39,059 nt of DNA from Rhodospirillaceae bacterium (GCA_009840595.1 VXNK01000156.1:1-39059); one strand, 5' to 3'; counted from the stretch's first letter, positions 8,296 through 17,340 are shown. Made by a program: numbers and translations. The notes: generated from the letters alone by a model not told the origin.

Positions 8296-9560
8296 CGGCG
8301 CCTGATTTGCCAATGGCACGACCTCGAATCTCCCTTCCCTTGGGGGAGGGGGAGACAGCGGATGGCCCGGCCGGAAACTCCCGCCCGGCCGCCCTCGCGG
8401 TCTATATCCACTGGCCGTTTTGTCTGTCGAAATGCCCCTATTGCGATTTCAACTCCCATGTCCGGGAGACCATCGACGCGGCGGCCTGGCAGAGGGCCTA
8501 TCTGAACCAGATCCGGGCCTGCGCGGCGCGGACCGGCCCGCGGCGCGTGACCAGTCTCTATTTCGGCGGCGGCACACCCAGCCTGATGCCGCCGGAAACC
8601 GCGGCCGCGATTATCGAAGCCGTCGCCGAGGCCTGGACGCTGGAACGCGACGCCGAAATAACGCTGGAGGCCAACCCGGCCGCCGTCGACCGGGCGCGCT
8701 TCGCCGGCTTCGCCGCCGCGGGCGTGAACCGGGTCTCGATCGGCGTGCAGAGCTTCGACGACCGGGACTTGCAGTTTCTCGGCCGCAACCATTCCGCCGC
8801 CGACGCGCGGCGGGCGCTCCGGCTGGCGCGCCGGCATTTCGGCCGGTTCAGCTTCGACCTGATCTACGCCCTGCCGGAGCAGACCGCGGCGGACTGGGGG
8901 ACGCGGCTGCGCGACGCGCTGGCCGGGGCCGGCGACCATCTCTCGCTCTACCAGCTCACGATCGAGCCGGGCACCGCCTTCCACGCGCAATGGCAGCGCG
9001 GCGACCTGGCGACGCCGGACGACGATACGGCCGGAGCCCTGTACGAAACCACCCAGGAAGCGATGGATGCCGCGGGCCTGCCGGCCTACGAGATTTCCAA
9101 CCATGCCCGGCCCGGCGCCGAATCGCGCCACAACCTGGCCTACTGGCGCTATGGCGACTATGCCGGGATCGGCCCCGGCGCCCACGGCCGGCTGACCGTC
9201 GGCGGCGTGCGCCACGCCACCCGGCAGCACCGCGCGCCGGAAGTATGGCTGGAACGGGCGCTGCGGGCGGGCGACCCGCTGGCGGCGGAGCAGGGCTCGA
9301 CGGTCGTTTCCGGCGCCGACGCCGTCGTCGAGGCGGTGATGATGGGGCTGCGCACGGCGGAAGGCGTGCCGCTCGCCCGGCTCGCCGCGCTGAGCGACGA
9401 TCCGGAAGGCGTCCCGGAAGACGTCTGGGCCGCCCTGGACCGGGATGCCATCGCGCGCCTCGCCGAAGCCGGCCTGCTGGCGGACGAGCCGGACCGGCTG
9501 CGCGCCACTCCCGCCGGCCGCCAGCGCCTCAACGCCGTGCTCGCCGCGATCCTGCGCTGA
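8292..9560 (+). CDS. hemW: HemW, radical SAM heme chaperone-like protein (formerly HemN-like)
   Basis: This is a 422-residue radical SAM protein of the HemW type, which binds heme and an Fe-S cluster rather than acting as coproporphyrinogen oxidase. The CxxxCxxC cluster motif is at C44, C48, C51 ([10 protein letters not shown]), followed by [11 protein letters not shown] and [30 protein letters not shown] is typical. The ATG overlaps the rdgB stop (ATGA), implying translational coupling. About 35 extra N-terminal residues precede the conserved AVYIHWPFC; part of them (SLPLGEGE) looks like a translated palindromic repeat. Confidence 0.95.
   Translation: MTAPDLPMARPRISLPLGEGETADGPAGNSRPAALAVYIHWPFCLSKCPYCDFNSHVRETIDAAAWQRAYLNQIRACAARTGPRRVTSLYFGGGTPSLMPPETAAAIIEAVAEAWTLERDAEITLEANPAAVDRARFAGFAAAGVNRVSIGVQSFDDRDLQFLGRNHSAADARRALRLARRHFGRFSFDLIYALPEQTAADWGTRLRDALAGAGDHLSLYQLTIEPGTAFHAQWQRGDLATPDDDTAGALYETTQEAMDAAGLPAYEISNHARPGAESRHNLAYWRYGDYAGIGPGAHGRLTVGGVRHATRQHRAPEVWLERALRAGDPLAAEQGSTVVSGADAVVEAVMMGLRTAEGVPLARLAALSDDPEGVPEDVWAALDRDAIARLAEAGLLADEPDRLRATPAGRQRLNAVLAAILR
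8329..8355. repeat. REP-like imperfect palindrome inside the 5' end of hemW
   Basis: The sequence tctcccttccc followed after a short loop by ggggagggggaga forms an imperfect inverted repeat of the kind found as dispersed intergenic repeats in proteobacteria. Here it is in frame and encodes SLPLGEGE, a peptide typical of translated repeats of this type. Confidence 0.55.
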
Positions 9561-9578
9561 CCGGCGCGCGCCGGTTGT

Positions 9579-10781
9579 TCAGTTGGTGCCGATGGCGAAG
9601 CTGTCGGGCGGCGGGTCGATCGTCTCGAAGCGGCTGCGCCTCACCTCCAGCACCGCGAGGCCGCGTTCGATCAGGCCGTTCTCGCGGAAACGGAAAATGC
9701 CGTCCGCGCCCAGGAAGCCGTTCGGGTCGGTCAGCGCGCGCCGGGTGAACGGGTTGCGCTTCGGCTGCGCCTGTTTCGCCAGGGCCGCGGCAAGCGCGAT
9801 GGCATCGTAGGCCATGCTGGAGAAGCGATCGGGCTTCGCCTTGAAGACCTGTTCGTAGCGTTCGGCGAAGCGGGCGCTGATGTCCGGCGCCGGCGCCGCG
9901 AACCAGCCGCCGCTCAGATGGCGTTCGGCGCGCACGCTGGGATCGTTCCAGCGCGACGTGCCCAGGAACCGGTAGTCCGGCGGCAGCACGTCGTTGAACG
10001 CCAGCAGGCCGGCCAGGCTGCGCAGGTCGTCGCCGCCGGCATGGATCAGCACGGCCCGGTAATCCGGCTCCTCGGCGAAGGTTTCGACATGCTTGCGCAT
10101 GTCGGCGATCCGGCCGGAATAGAAGGCGGTGCGGCGGATTTCCGCGCCGTGGCGCTGCGCCGCCGCCTCGGCATACATGACGATGCGCTCGCCGGTCGCC
10201 GACGCCGGCGCCAGTACGCCGATCTCCGCGAAGCCGTTGACCGCGGCGTAGCGGACGATCCGGTCGACCTGCTGGCGCAACAGGAAGCTGAGCAGGAACA
10301 CGTTGCCGCCGGCCACGCTCTCGCTGTTCGAGAAGGCGAGCACATTGATGCGGGCCCTGGCCGCCGGGCGCCTGACCGCCGCGACCGCCTCGCGGAACAA
10401 CGGACCGACGATCAGCCGGGCGCGGGCCGCGATGGCCTTGCGCGCCGCCGCTGCCGCGCCTTTCGCCGTTCCCCCGGTATCGAAGGAAAGAACGGTGAGG
10501 TCCCGGTTGCCCGATTCCATGACCGCCATATGCGCGGCATTTTCCATCGAAGCGCCGACCGCGGCGTAGCGGCCGGACAGCGGCAGCAGCAGGGCGATCC
10601 TGATCTCTCCGGCCTGGTCGGCAACGCGCTCCGGCGGCTTGGCGGCCGATCCGGGTTTTCCCTTGGGCACACAGGCCGCCAGGGCGAAGGCAAGCGCCAG
10701 GGCGACGACGAGCAGCGCAACCGGCCGGCGCAACGCCGCGAATGCGGCGCCGGCGCCGCGCGCTGCCGCGGCCCCCGTCAT
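9579..10781 (-). CDS. LpoA/YraM-like lipoprotein, penicillin-binding protein activator family
   Basis: This is a 400-residue lipoprotein with a periplasmic type I solute-binding fold. The ATG at 10781 gives a lipoprotein signal: a hydrophobic run followed by a LAAC lipobox with C37. An upstream ATG at 10892 would add 37 residues before the signal and is less likely. The body has IRIALLLPLSGRYAAVG, as in the C-terminal domain of LpoA, which activates the PBP1A peptidoglycan synthase. It is divergent from rsmI-yraN, matching the yraL-yraM-yraN neighbourhood of Escherichia coli. An amino-acid ABC substrate-binding role is a less likely alternative. Confidence 0.85.
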   Translation of the reverse strand: MTGAAAARGAGAAFAALRRPVALLVVALALAFALAACVPKGKPGSAAKPPERVADQAGEIRIALLLPLSGRYAAVGASMENAAHMAVMESGNRDLTVLSFDTGGTAKGAAAAARKAIAARARLIVGPLFREAVAAVRRPAARARINVLAFSNSESVAGGNVFLLSFLLRQQVDRIVRYAAVNGFAEIGVLAPASATGERIVMYAEAAAQRHGAEIRRTAFYSGRIADMRKHVETFAEEPDYRAVLIHAGGDDLRSLAGLLAFNDVLPPDYRFLGTSRWNDPSVRAERHLSGGWFAAPAPDISARFAERYEQVFKAKPDRFSSMAYDAIALAAALAKQAQPKRNPFTRRALTDPNGFLGADGIFRFRENGLIERGLAVLEVRRSRFETIDPPPDSFAIGTN

Positions 10782-10930
10782 TGCGGGCGTCTTTATGGGC
10801 AGGCCTGCATAGGCTACCGTCACCTCGAACTCCCGTTTGTCGCGCCCGTCAAGAGCCGGTCCGAAGCCATGTATCCGAAGCCCTACAGCCAAGGTAGTGA
10901 CTGGCGGAATTGTTGTAAACGCCGCGCCCG

Positions 10931-11893
10931 ATGACCGAACCGCCGCACGAACCGGCCGCAGCGCCCCCCGCAGTGCGCCCCGAAGCGCCTCTTCCGCCGG
11001 GCCTCTATCCGGTCGCGACGCCGATCGGCAACCTGCGCGACATCACCCTGCGCGCGCTCGATACGCTGGCCCAGGCCGACCTGGTCGTCTGCGAGGACAC
11101 GCGGGTGACCGGCCGGCTGCTCGCCCGTTACGGCATCAAGGCCCGGTTGCGGTCCTACAACGACCGCAACGCGGCCCGGCAGCGCCCGGCGATTCTTGAA
11201 GCACTCAAAGCGGGCAAGAGTGTGGCGCTGGTGAGCGACGCCGGCTCGCCCCTGATTTCCGACCCCGGCTACCGGCTGGTCGCGGACGCCATCGCGGCGG
11301 GCTGCCGGGTCGAATCGGTGCCGGGCCCGACCGCCGCGATCGCCGCCCTGCAGGTCTCCGGCCTGCCGACCGACCGGTTCCGCTTCGTCGGCTTCCTGGC
11401 GCCCAGGGACGCCAGACGCCGCCGGCAGCTTGCGGAACTCGCCGGCGAGACCTGCACCCTGATCATCTACGAGAGCGGACCGCGGCTCGCCGCGAGCCTG
11501 CGCGCGATGGCCGATATCCTGGGCGACCGGCCGGCGGCCGTCGCGCGCGAGCTGACCAAGCGCTACGAGGAAGTCCGGCGCGGCACGCTGGACCGGCTGG
11601 CGGCGGCGTGGGACAGCGCACCGAAGGGCGAGATCGTCGTTGTCGTGGCCGGCCGGGCGGACGATCCCGGCGCCGGCCGGGAAGCCGGGGAAGATATCGA
11701 CGCCCCGATCCGCGCCGGGCTCGCCGCCGGCGACAGCGTGCGCTCGGTCGCCGACGCCGTCGCCGGATCGACGGGAACGCCGCGGCGGACCGTCTATCGG
11801 CGGGCGCTCGCCCTGTCCCGGGAAGGGTCCCGGGAAGGGTCCCGGGAACAGCCCCGGGAACAGCCCCGGGAACGCGGGCCGGCAGACCGGTGA
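10931..11893 (+). CDS. rsmI: 16S rRNA (cytidine-1402-2'-O)-methyltransferase RsmI
   Basis: RsmI methylates the ribose of C1402 in the 16S rRNA decoding centre using S-adenosylmethionine. Recognisable blocks are LYPVATPIGNLRDITLRAL, ADLVVCEDTRVTGRLL, ALVSDAGSPLISDPGY and VPGPTAAIAAL. At 320 residues it is somewhat long. The last 25 residues are an Arg/Glu/Ser-rich tail made by a 12-bp tandem repeat. The gene precedes yraN by 10 bases. Confidence 0.97.
   Translation: MTEPPHEPAAAPPAVRPEAPLPPGLYPVATPIGNLRDITLRALDTLAQADLVVCEDTRVTGRLLARYGIKARLRSYNDRNAARQRPAILEALKAGKSVALVSDAGSPLISDPGYRLVADAIAAGCRVESVPGPTAAIAALQVSGLPTDRFRFVGFLAPRDARRRRQLAELAGETCTLIIYESGPRLAASLRAMADILGDRPAAVARELTKRYEEVRRGTLDRLAAAWDSAPKGEIVVVVAGRADDPGAGREAGEDIDAPIRAGLAAGDSVRSVADAVAGSTGTPRRTVYRRALALSREGSREGSREQPREQPRERGPADR
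11816..11875. repeat. 12-bp in-frame tandem repeat, five copies, at the 3' end of rsmI
   Basis: Five contiguous 12-base units built on (t/c)cccgggaa(g/c)(a/g)(g/c) encode SREG, SREG, SREQ, PREQ and PRER at residues 296-315 of RsmI. The first two units are identical. The region precedes the yraN start, so copy number could also affect spacing and translation there. Confidence 0.92.
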
Positions 11894-11903
11894 GCCGGCG
11901 GCC

Positions 11904-12287
11904 TTGACTGGAAAGGGGACGGGAAACGGGAGCGAGAAACGCCGGCGGGCCCGGCGCGCCGGACTGCGCGCCGAAACGGCCGCCGCCTGGTTTCTGCGCT
12001 GCAAGGGCTACCGGATCGAGGCGAAGAACCTGCGCACGCCGCTCGGCGAGATCGACATCGCGGCGCGGCGCGGCGGCACGCTCGCCATCGTCGAGGTCAA
12101 GCGCCGGCCGGACGCGGCCGATCTCGGCAGCGCCGTGACCGCGGCCCAGCAACGCCGCCTGGTCAACGCCGCCGGCTGGCTGCTCTCGGCCCGGCCGGCG
12201 CTGGCGCGGCTTACCGTCCGCTTCGATGTCGTGCTGGTCGCGCCCGGCCGCTTGCCGCTACATTTGCCCAATGCCTGGCAGGCCTGA
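11904..12287 (+). CDS. yraN: YraN family protein (UPF0102), PDDEXK nuclease-like fold
   Basis: This is a 127-residue UPF0102 protein of unproven function. The fold is that of PDDEXK nucleases: D51 in TPLGEIDIAAR and the E64-V-K66 of AIVEVKRR form the motif. The proposed start is TTG at 11904, ten bases after the rsmI stop, with GGTGAG upstream; no in-frame ATG or GTG is suitably placed. The last 28 codons are carried on a 92-bp segment that is repeated at 13531-13622, on the far side of the AT-rich insert. The gene therefore stays intact despite the insertion. Confidence 0.88.
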   Translation: MTGKGTGNGSEKRRRARRAGLRAETAAAWFLRCKGYRIEAKNLRTPLGEIDIAARRGGTLAIVEVKRRPDAADLGSAVTAAQQRRLVNAAGWLLSARPALARLTVRFDVVLVAPGRLPLHLPNAWQA

Positions 12288-12292
12288 GGAGC
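12201..12292 (+). repeat. Left copy of 92-bp direct repeat (3' end of yraN)
   Basis: This copy covers the last 28 codons and stop of the intact yraN plus five bases beyond. It matches 13531-13622 at 90 of 92 positions. The differences are at 12212 (t versus c) and 12252 (t versus c), and both are synonymous in the YraN frame. Confidence 0.97.
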
Positions 12293-12320
12293 AAGGGGCA
12301 GGGCTTGATGAAACGATAAT

Positions 12321-13367
12321 TCATGTAGTGGGTTTGAATTCGATACTTAATTCTGGGAATGATTCTACTAGGTTCCCCGCAGCTTCTAACGTATCGTTTC
12401 CCCACTGATTTGAGATTACATACGTTTTTTCTTCGGCATGATGTAATTCATTTTCTTCACAGAAATATCGAGAAGAACGAGGGACTTTTCCTCCACGATC
12501 CTCCTGCATAAAGCGCTCTTTAACCTGAGTTGAATTGAGCCGTTCGTCAAATGAAATCAGTTTCCGTTTAGGAATGCAATTTATCACTTTTTCCGGAGCG
12601 CCACCCCTACTTAATATTCCTTTAATTATATGGAACATCATTCCTCTCTTATACAATGCCTCGTGCTTTTCCTCACCAATGGCTACATCAAACTTTGTAC
12701 GATCTCTTGTAGCCTTCCGAAGCTCTCTTTCTTCAAGTCTTTTTTCTCGAATTCTGACTTGATAATCTGCTGCTTCGGGAACAGGAATAATGGTCTGGAC
12801 GTCCACAAGCAATTTACCTTCAAATTTATACGGATGCATTCGGACACATCGAATATCCAGCCCACGTTCATTCAACCACAATACCGACGTGGTAAGTTCT
12901 TTTGTAAAGTCGAGGGATGCAAGAACAATTTTGACTTCCTGCCCAAACGAAACTTCATCAGGATCATCTAATTCTAAAAACTCAAGCAAACTATCCCTCG
13001 CATCGAGGTCGATTCCGTTCTTAGCCAAATAGTTCTGATATTTCTCCACTAGTTCATCGAACGTCAATACAGAGATCATCGCAGCGTAACGAATTGCCTG
13101 AAGCTCCATATAGCCGCCATCAATCGTACGCTTTAGCTCAATTACGACAATATTAGCATCTCTATCTATTCCCAATAAGTCGATCCGAGCACGGCCGTCG
13201 TCCCATTGATTAAATTCCTCAGATACAATCATGGTATCGGGAGAAATTACATCAATATCGGCTTTCAATAATCGCTGGATGTCATGCCTTTCCTTGACAC
13301 CTTCGTTGGAGAATGTGGTGCGATCTATCTTTTCGAATCCTTCATCATTAATTTGATAAATTGACAT
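12321..13367 (-). CDS. PDDEXK nuclease-like protein (NucS/DUF91-like), AT-rich insert gene
   Basis: This is a 348-residue protein with a nuclease-like domain at residues 20-115. D63 in RARIDLLGID and E77-L-K79 in NIVVIELKR form the D...ExK core. Q90-x3-Y94 in LQAIRYAAM adds the QxxxY motif seen in RecB-type nucleases. The ATG at 13367 is preceded by GGGGAAG; the longer reading from 13502 adds a low-quality leader. A helical, charged segment lies at about 200-240, and the C-terminal third is unrecognised. Codon use is AT-rich, unlike all neighbours, so the gene is foreign. A restriction, defence or homing role is inference. Confidence 0.8.
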   Translation of the reverse strand: MSIYQINDEGFEKIDRTTFSNEGVKERHDIQRLLKADIDVISPDTMIVSEEFNQWDDGRARIDLLGIDRDANIVVIELKRTIDGGYMELQAIRYAAMISVLTFDELVEKYQNYLAKNGIDLDARDSLLEFLELDDPDEVSFGQEVKIVLASLDFTKELTTSVLWLNERGLDIRCVRMHPYKFEGKLLVDVQTIIPVPEAADYQVRIREKRLEERELRKATRDRTKFDVAIGEEKHEALYKRGMMFHIIKGILSRGGAPEKVINCIPKRKLISFDERLNSTQVKERFMQEDRGGKVPRSSRYFCEENELHHAEEKTYVISNQWGNDTLEAAGNLVESFPELSIEFKPTT

Positions 13368-13530
13368 TGGCACTTCCCCGTATTGTGTGTCGTCGGTCGT
13401 TGTGTAGACACTTTCCATAATACAAAGGAATACAGTTGCAATGCAATAGAGAATTACTTCGGTATGACGTGGAATTGCGTTTTCTCGCAAGTGGCATTCC
13501 ATCGCCTAGCGGCGACCGGCACGGCTGCGG

Positions 13531-13617
13531 CTGGCGCGGCTCACCGTCCGCTTCGATGTCGTGCTGGTCGCGCCCGGCCGCCTGCCGCTACATTTGCCCA
13601 ATGCCTGGCAGGCCTGA
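13531..13617 (+). pseudogene. Orphan 3' fragment of yraN (28 codons)
   Basis: This fragment encodes the last 28 residues of YraN, identical at protein level to residues 100-127 of the intact gene, with stop TGA at 13615-13617. In the same frame the similarity extends upstream to about 13510: RRPARLRLARL here against LLSARPALARL in the intact gene. An in-frame TAG at 13507 ends it. The GAGGAG at the stop serves as ribosome binding site for the next gene. Confidence 0.85.
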
Positions 13618-13622
13618 GGAGC
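13531..13622 (+). repeat. Right copy of 92-bp direct repeat
   Basis: This copy is the counterpart of 12201-12292, offset by exactly 1330 bases. It ends five bases before the start of the SirB1-like gene and is probably the ancestral junction, because it supplies that gene's GAGGAG ribosome binding site. Confidence 0.97.
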
Positions 13623-13626
13623 GGGA

Positions 13627-14496
13627 ATGACCGGTTCAACCGACGCGCCGAACTATCGCGCCTTCGCCGACCCCGACGCCGCCGGGGCGTGGCTGAAGGC
13701 CCTGGGCGGCGTGCCGGACGCGACCATCGACCTGACCGGGGCGTGCCTGGCGCTTGCCGCGCTGGAGCGGCCCTGGCAACCGCTCGACCGGGAGGTCGAC
13801 CATCTCGCCCGCCTCGCCGACGACCTGCGCGGTTCGGTTCCCGCGGCGGGCCTGCCGGTGGAGGAGCGGGCCGAAGCCATCGCCGGCGTGCTGCACGGCA
13901 GGCACGACTATCGCGGCGACCGGGAAAGCTACGACGACCTGCGCAACGCCAACCTGCTCGCGGTCATCGAGCGCCGGCGCGGCCTGCCGATCGCGCTGAG
14001 CGTGCTCTGGCTCCACCTGGCGCGCGCCATGGACTGGCCGGCCGAGGGCGTCAACTTTCCAGGCCATTTCCTGGTCCGGCTCAGCGACGGGCCGGAGCGG
14101 CTGATGGTCGATCCGTTCGACGATGGCCGGACGGTCGGAACCGGCGACCTGCGCGCGCTCGTCAAGCTGGTTGAGGGCGACGATGCCGAACTCAGGCCGC
14201 ACCATTACGCGCCGGCGGAGAACCGCGACATCCTTCTGCGCCTGCAGAACAACATCAAGCTGCGGCAGATCCGGGCCGGCCGGCTGGACGACGCGCGGAT
14301 CACCGTGGAGCGGATGCTGCTCTACGCGCCGGACCGGGCGGCGCTGTGGCACGCGCTCGGCGTGCTCAACGCCGAGACCGGCCGGCCGAAAGCCGCCCTC
14401 GATGCGCTGGGCAAGGTCGCCGGCCTCGACGACGCCGGCGTCTGGCAGCGCCAGGTCGCCCGGCTGATGCAGCAGTTGCGCCGGAAGCTGAACTGA
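13627..14496 (+). CDS. SirB1-like transglutaminase-fold protein with C-terminal TPR
   Basis: This is a 289-residue protein of the SirB1/transglutaminase-like family found across proteobacteria; its function is not defined. The N-terminal half carries the conserved YDDLRNANLLAVIERRRG, then GLPIALSVLWLHLAR and a PGHFLVRL segment. The C-terminal part is helical and TPR-like (LRQIRAGRLDDARITVERML, ALWHALGVLNAETG). Its GAGGAG ribosome site lies within the repeated yraN end, so this gene was once directly downstream of yraN and is now separated from the intact copy by the insert. Confidence 0.88.
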   Translation: MTGSTDAPNYRAFADPDAAGAWLKALGGVPDATIDLTGACLALAALERPWQPLDREVDHLARLADDLRGSVPAAGLPVEERAEAIAGVLHGRHDYRGDRESYDDLRNANLLAVIERRRGLPIALSVLWLHLARAMDWPAEGVNFPGHFLVRLSDGPERLMVDPFDDGRTVGTGDLRALVKLVEGDDAELRPHHYAPAENRDILLRLQNNIKLRQIRAGRLDDARITVERMLLYAPDRAALWHALGVLNAETGRPKAALDALGKVAGLDDAGVWQRQVARLMQQLRRKLN

Positions 14497-14537
14497 CGGC
14501 GGAATTGCCTGAGCGGCCCGGCCCGCAAGTGCGCCCC

Positions 14538-14563
14538 GGTCAGGCGAGGCGGTCAGGCGAGGC
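14538..14563. repeat. Perfect 13-bp tandem duplication at the 3' end of the lactonase-like gene
   Basis: The unit ggtcaggcgaggc occurs twice in a row. The second unit contains the stop codon of the minus-strand gene at 14553, so the first is a duplicate of the gene end lying just outside it. Confidence 0.9.
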
Positions 14564-15344
14564 GGTGGACGACGCCGCGCAAATCGCCGCTCGCCGGCGG
14601 GAAGCGTTCGAACACCAGCGGGTCGTGGCCGGGGATGACCAGGTCCGGTTCGCTCGCCAGCGCCAGGGCGGTATCCAGCGCGGCCAGATAGTCCTCGACA
14701 TTGTGGACGATCCAGAAGGGCCGCCGGTCGGCCAGGTTCTCGTAATAGTGGGCCGCGTCCGAGGCCAGCACCATCCAGCCCTTCGCGGTGTGCACCCGCA
14801 CGATCTGCATGCCCTTCGTGTGCCCGCCGACCCGGTGGAGCGTCAGCCCCGGCGCCAGTTCGCCGTCGCCGTCGTGGAAGGCGACCCGGCGTTCGAACAC
14901 CCGGTGGACCATGGCGGCGATATGGTCGGCCTCGAAGGCGTGGGCGATCGCCGGTTCGGTCATGCAGCGGCCGGTGGCGAAAGCCATCTCGTCGTCCTGG
15001 AGATGAAACTGCGCGGCCGGGAAATCCGCGAAGCCGCCGGCGTGGTCGTAGTGCAGATGGGTGATGACGACGTCGCGGACCGCCGCGGCGTCCAGCCCGA
15101 TCAGAGCCAGCCCCTCCGCCGCGCCGCGCAGATGGATGCGCTGCCGCCTGGCGGCGTCGGCCGCGCTGAAGCCGGTGTCGACCGCCCAGGCCCGCTCGCG
15201 GCCCGGATCGACGACGGCCCAGACGAAATAGTCCATCGCCATCGGCGCATCGTGCGGATCGCCGCCCAGGAACATCTCGGTTCGCCGGCCGGTGCGCTCG
15301 GCATACTTGATGGCGTAAACGCGGTACTGCGGAAGGGATGCCAT
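14553..15344 (-). CDS. Metallo-beta-lactamase-fold hydrolase, N-acyl homoserine lactonase-like
   Basis: This is a 263-residue cytosolic MBL-fold hydrolase. The zinc motif HxHxDH is at H96-L-H98-Y-D100-H101 (THLHYDHAGG). A later GGHTKGMQ histidine and VLASDAAHYYEN aspartate complete the dinuclear site. The N-terminal layout resembles the AHL lactonase family, which opens acyl-homoserine-lactone rings, though related enzymes act on other lactones or esters. No luxI or luxR is near, so a quorum-quenching role is not supported by context. The end carries a 13-bp duplication. Confidence 0.8.
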   Translation of the reverse strand: MASLPQYRVYAIKYAERTGRRTEMFLGGDPHDAPMAMDYFVWAVVDPGRERAWAVDTGFSAADAARRQRIHLRGAAEGLALIGLDAAAVRDVVITHLHYDHAGGFADFPAAQFHLQDDEMAFATGRCMTEPAIAHAFEADHIAAMVHRVFERRVAFHDGDGELAPGLTLHRVGGHTKGMQIVRVHTAKGWMVLASDAAHYYENLADRRPFWIVHNVEDYLAALDTALALASEPDLVIPGHDPLVFERFPPASGDLRGVVHRLA

Positions 15345-15430
15345 GATTCTCCGCTCCGGTCTCTGTTCCGGTCTTCACTCCGGTTGTCGCCGGACCGGCT
15401 TTCCGCCCGGCCCTTTTATCGCCTGGCCTT

Positions 15431-15643
15431 TTATCGCCCTTGCAACCGTTTCAGCACATACACGCGCAGGGCGCTCGACAGGTTGCCCGCCGCTTCCTCG
15501 TCGATTTCGGCGATCAGGCCGGCGAGCGAGCGGCCGTCCGCAGCCGCGATGTCTCTCAGCGCTTCCCAGAACGGCGCCTCCAGCGATACGCTGGTCCGGT
15601 GGCCGCGGATCGTGACCGAGCGCTTTACGACCGGGTCCGTCAT
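15431..15643 (-). CDS. Small ribbon-helix-helix protein
   Basis: This 70-residue protein reads VKRSVTIRGHRTSVSLEAPFWEALRDIAA, the pattern of the RHH_4 family common in alphaproteobacteria. Such proteins are presumed DNA binders; targets are unknown. The ATG at 15643 gives a product of family size, whereas the longer reading to 16174 overlaps the DUF1272 and fumarase regions and is artefactual. It is divergent from the DUF1272 gene with only 15 bases between starts. Confidence 0.85.
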   Translation of the reverse strand: MTDPVVKRSVTIRGHRTSVSLEAPFWEALRDIAAADGRSLAGLIAEIDEEAAGNLSSALRVYVLKRLQGR

Positions 15644-15658
15644 CGGGAGGCGACCGCC

Positions 15659-15901
15659 ATGCTGATCCTCAAGCCGAGTTGCGAATGCTGCGATGCGGAC
15701 CTGCCGCCGGAGTCGGCCGAAGCGCGCATCTGCAGCTTCGAATGCACCTTTTGCGCCGATTGCACGCGATCCCGGCTGAACGGCATTTGCCCGAACTGCG
15801 GCGGCAACCTCGTTCCCCGCCCGATCCGCCCGGCGGACAAGCTGGCGAAGTTTCCGGCCTCGACCGAGCGGGTGTTCAAGCCCGAGGGCTGCGCGGCCTG
15901 A
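15659..15901 (+). CDS. DUF1272 protein, small cysteine-rich zinc-binding-like
   Basis: This 80-residue protein has eight cysteines before residue 50: CECC near the start, CSFECTFCADC in the middle and CPNCGG, the DUF1272 pattern that suggests bound zinc. Its function is unknown. GGGAGG lies eight bases before the ATG and supports this start. The promoter must overlap the ribbon-helix-helix gene, and vice versa. Confidence 0.88.
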   Translation: MLILKPSCECCDADLPPESAEARICSFECTFCADCTRSRLNGICPNCGGNLVPRPIRPADKLAKFPASTERVFKPEGCAA

Positions 15902-15939
15902 CACATTCGTTTGTCTGGCCCGGATCGCCGCGCCGCGCC

Positions 15940-17340
<1,401 letters not shown>

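Larger units (their letters stand above)
12201..13622. mobile_element. AT-rich insertion flanked by 92-bp direct repeats, with a nuclease-like gene
   Basis: About 1.24 kb lies between two 92-bp direct repeats spaced 1330 bases apart. Counted lines inside are about 35-43% G+C, against about 77% in a line of yraN. The only substantial gene is the PDDEXK protein on minus. No integrase, transposase or terminal inverted repeat was seen. The layout fits single-crossover integration of a small circle carrying a yraN 3' end, or a nuclease-driven homing event that replaced the gene end. Loss by recombination between repeats would restore a clean yraN to sirB1-like junction. Confidence 0.75.

Noticed and set aside
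12201..13622. Integrase- or transposase-driven insertion at a tRNA gene
   Set aside because: No tRNA, integrase, transposase or terminal inverted repeat was found; the repeats are protein-coding.
13383..13630. Plus-strand frames running from the AT-rich insert into the right repeat
   Set aside because: They read the yraN end in the wrong frame and have no family likeness.
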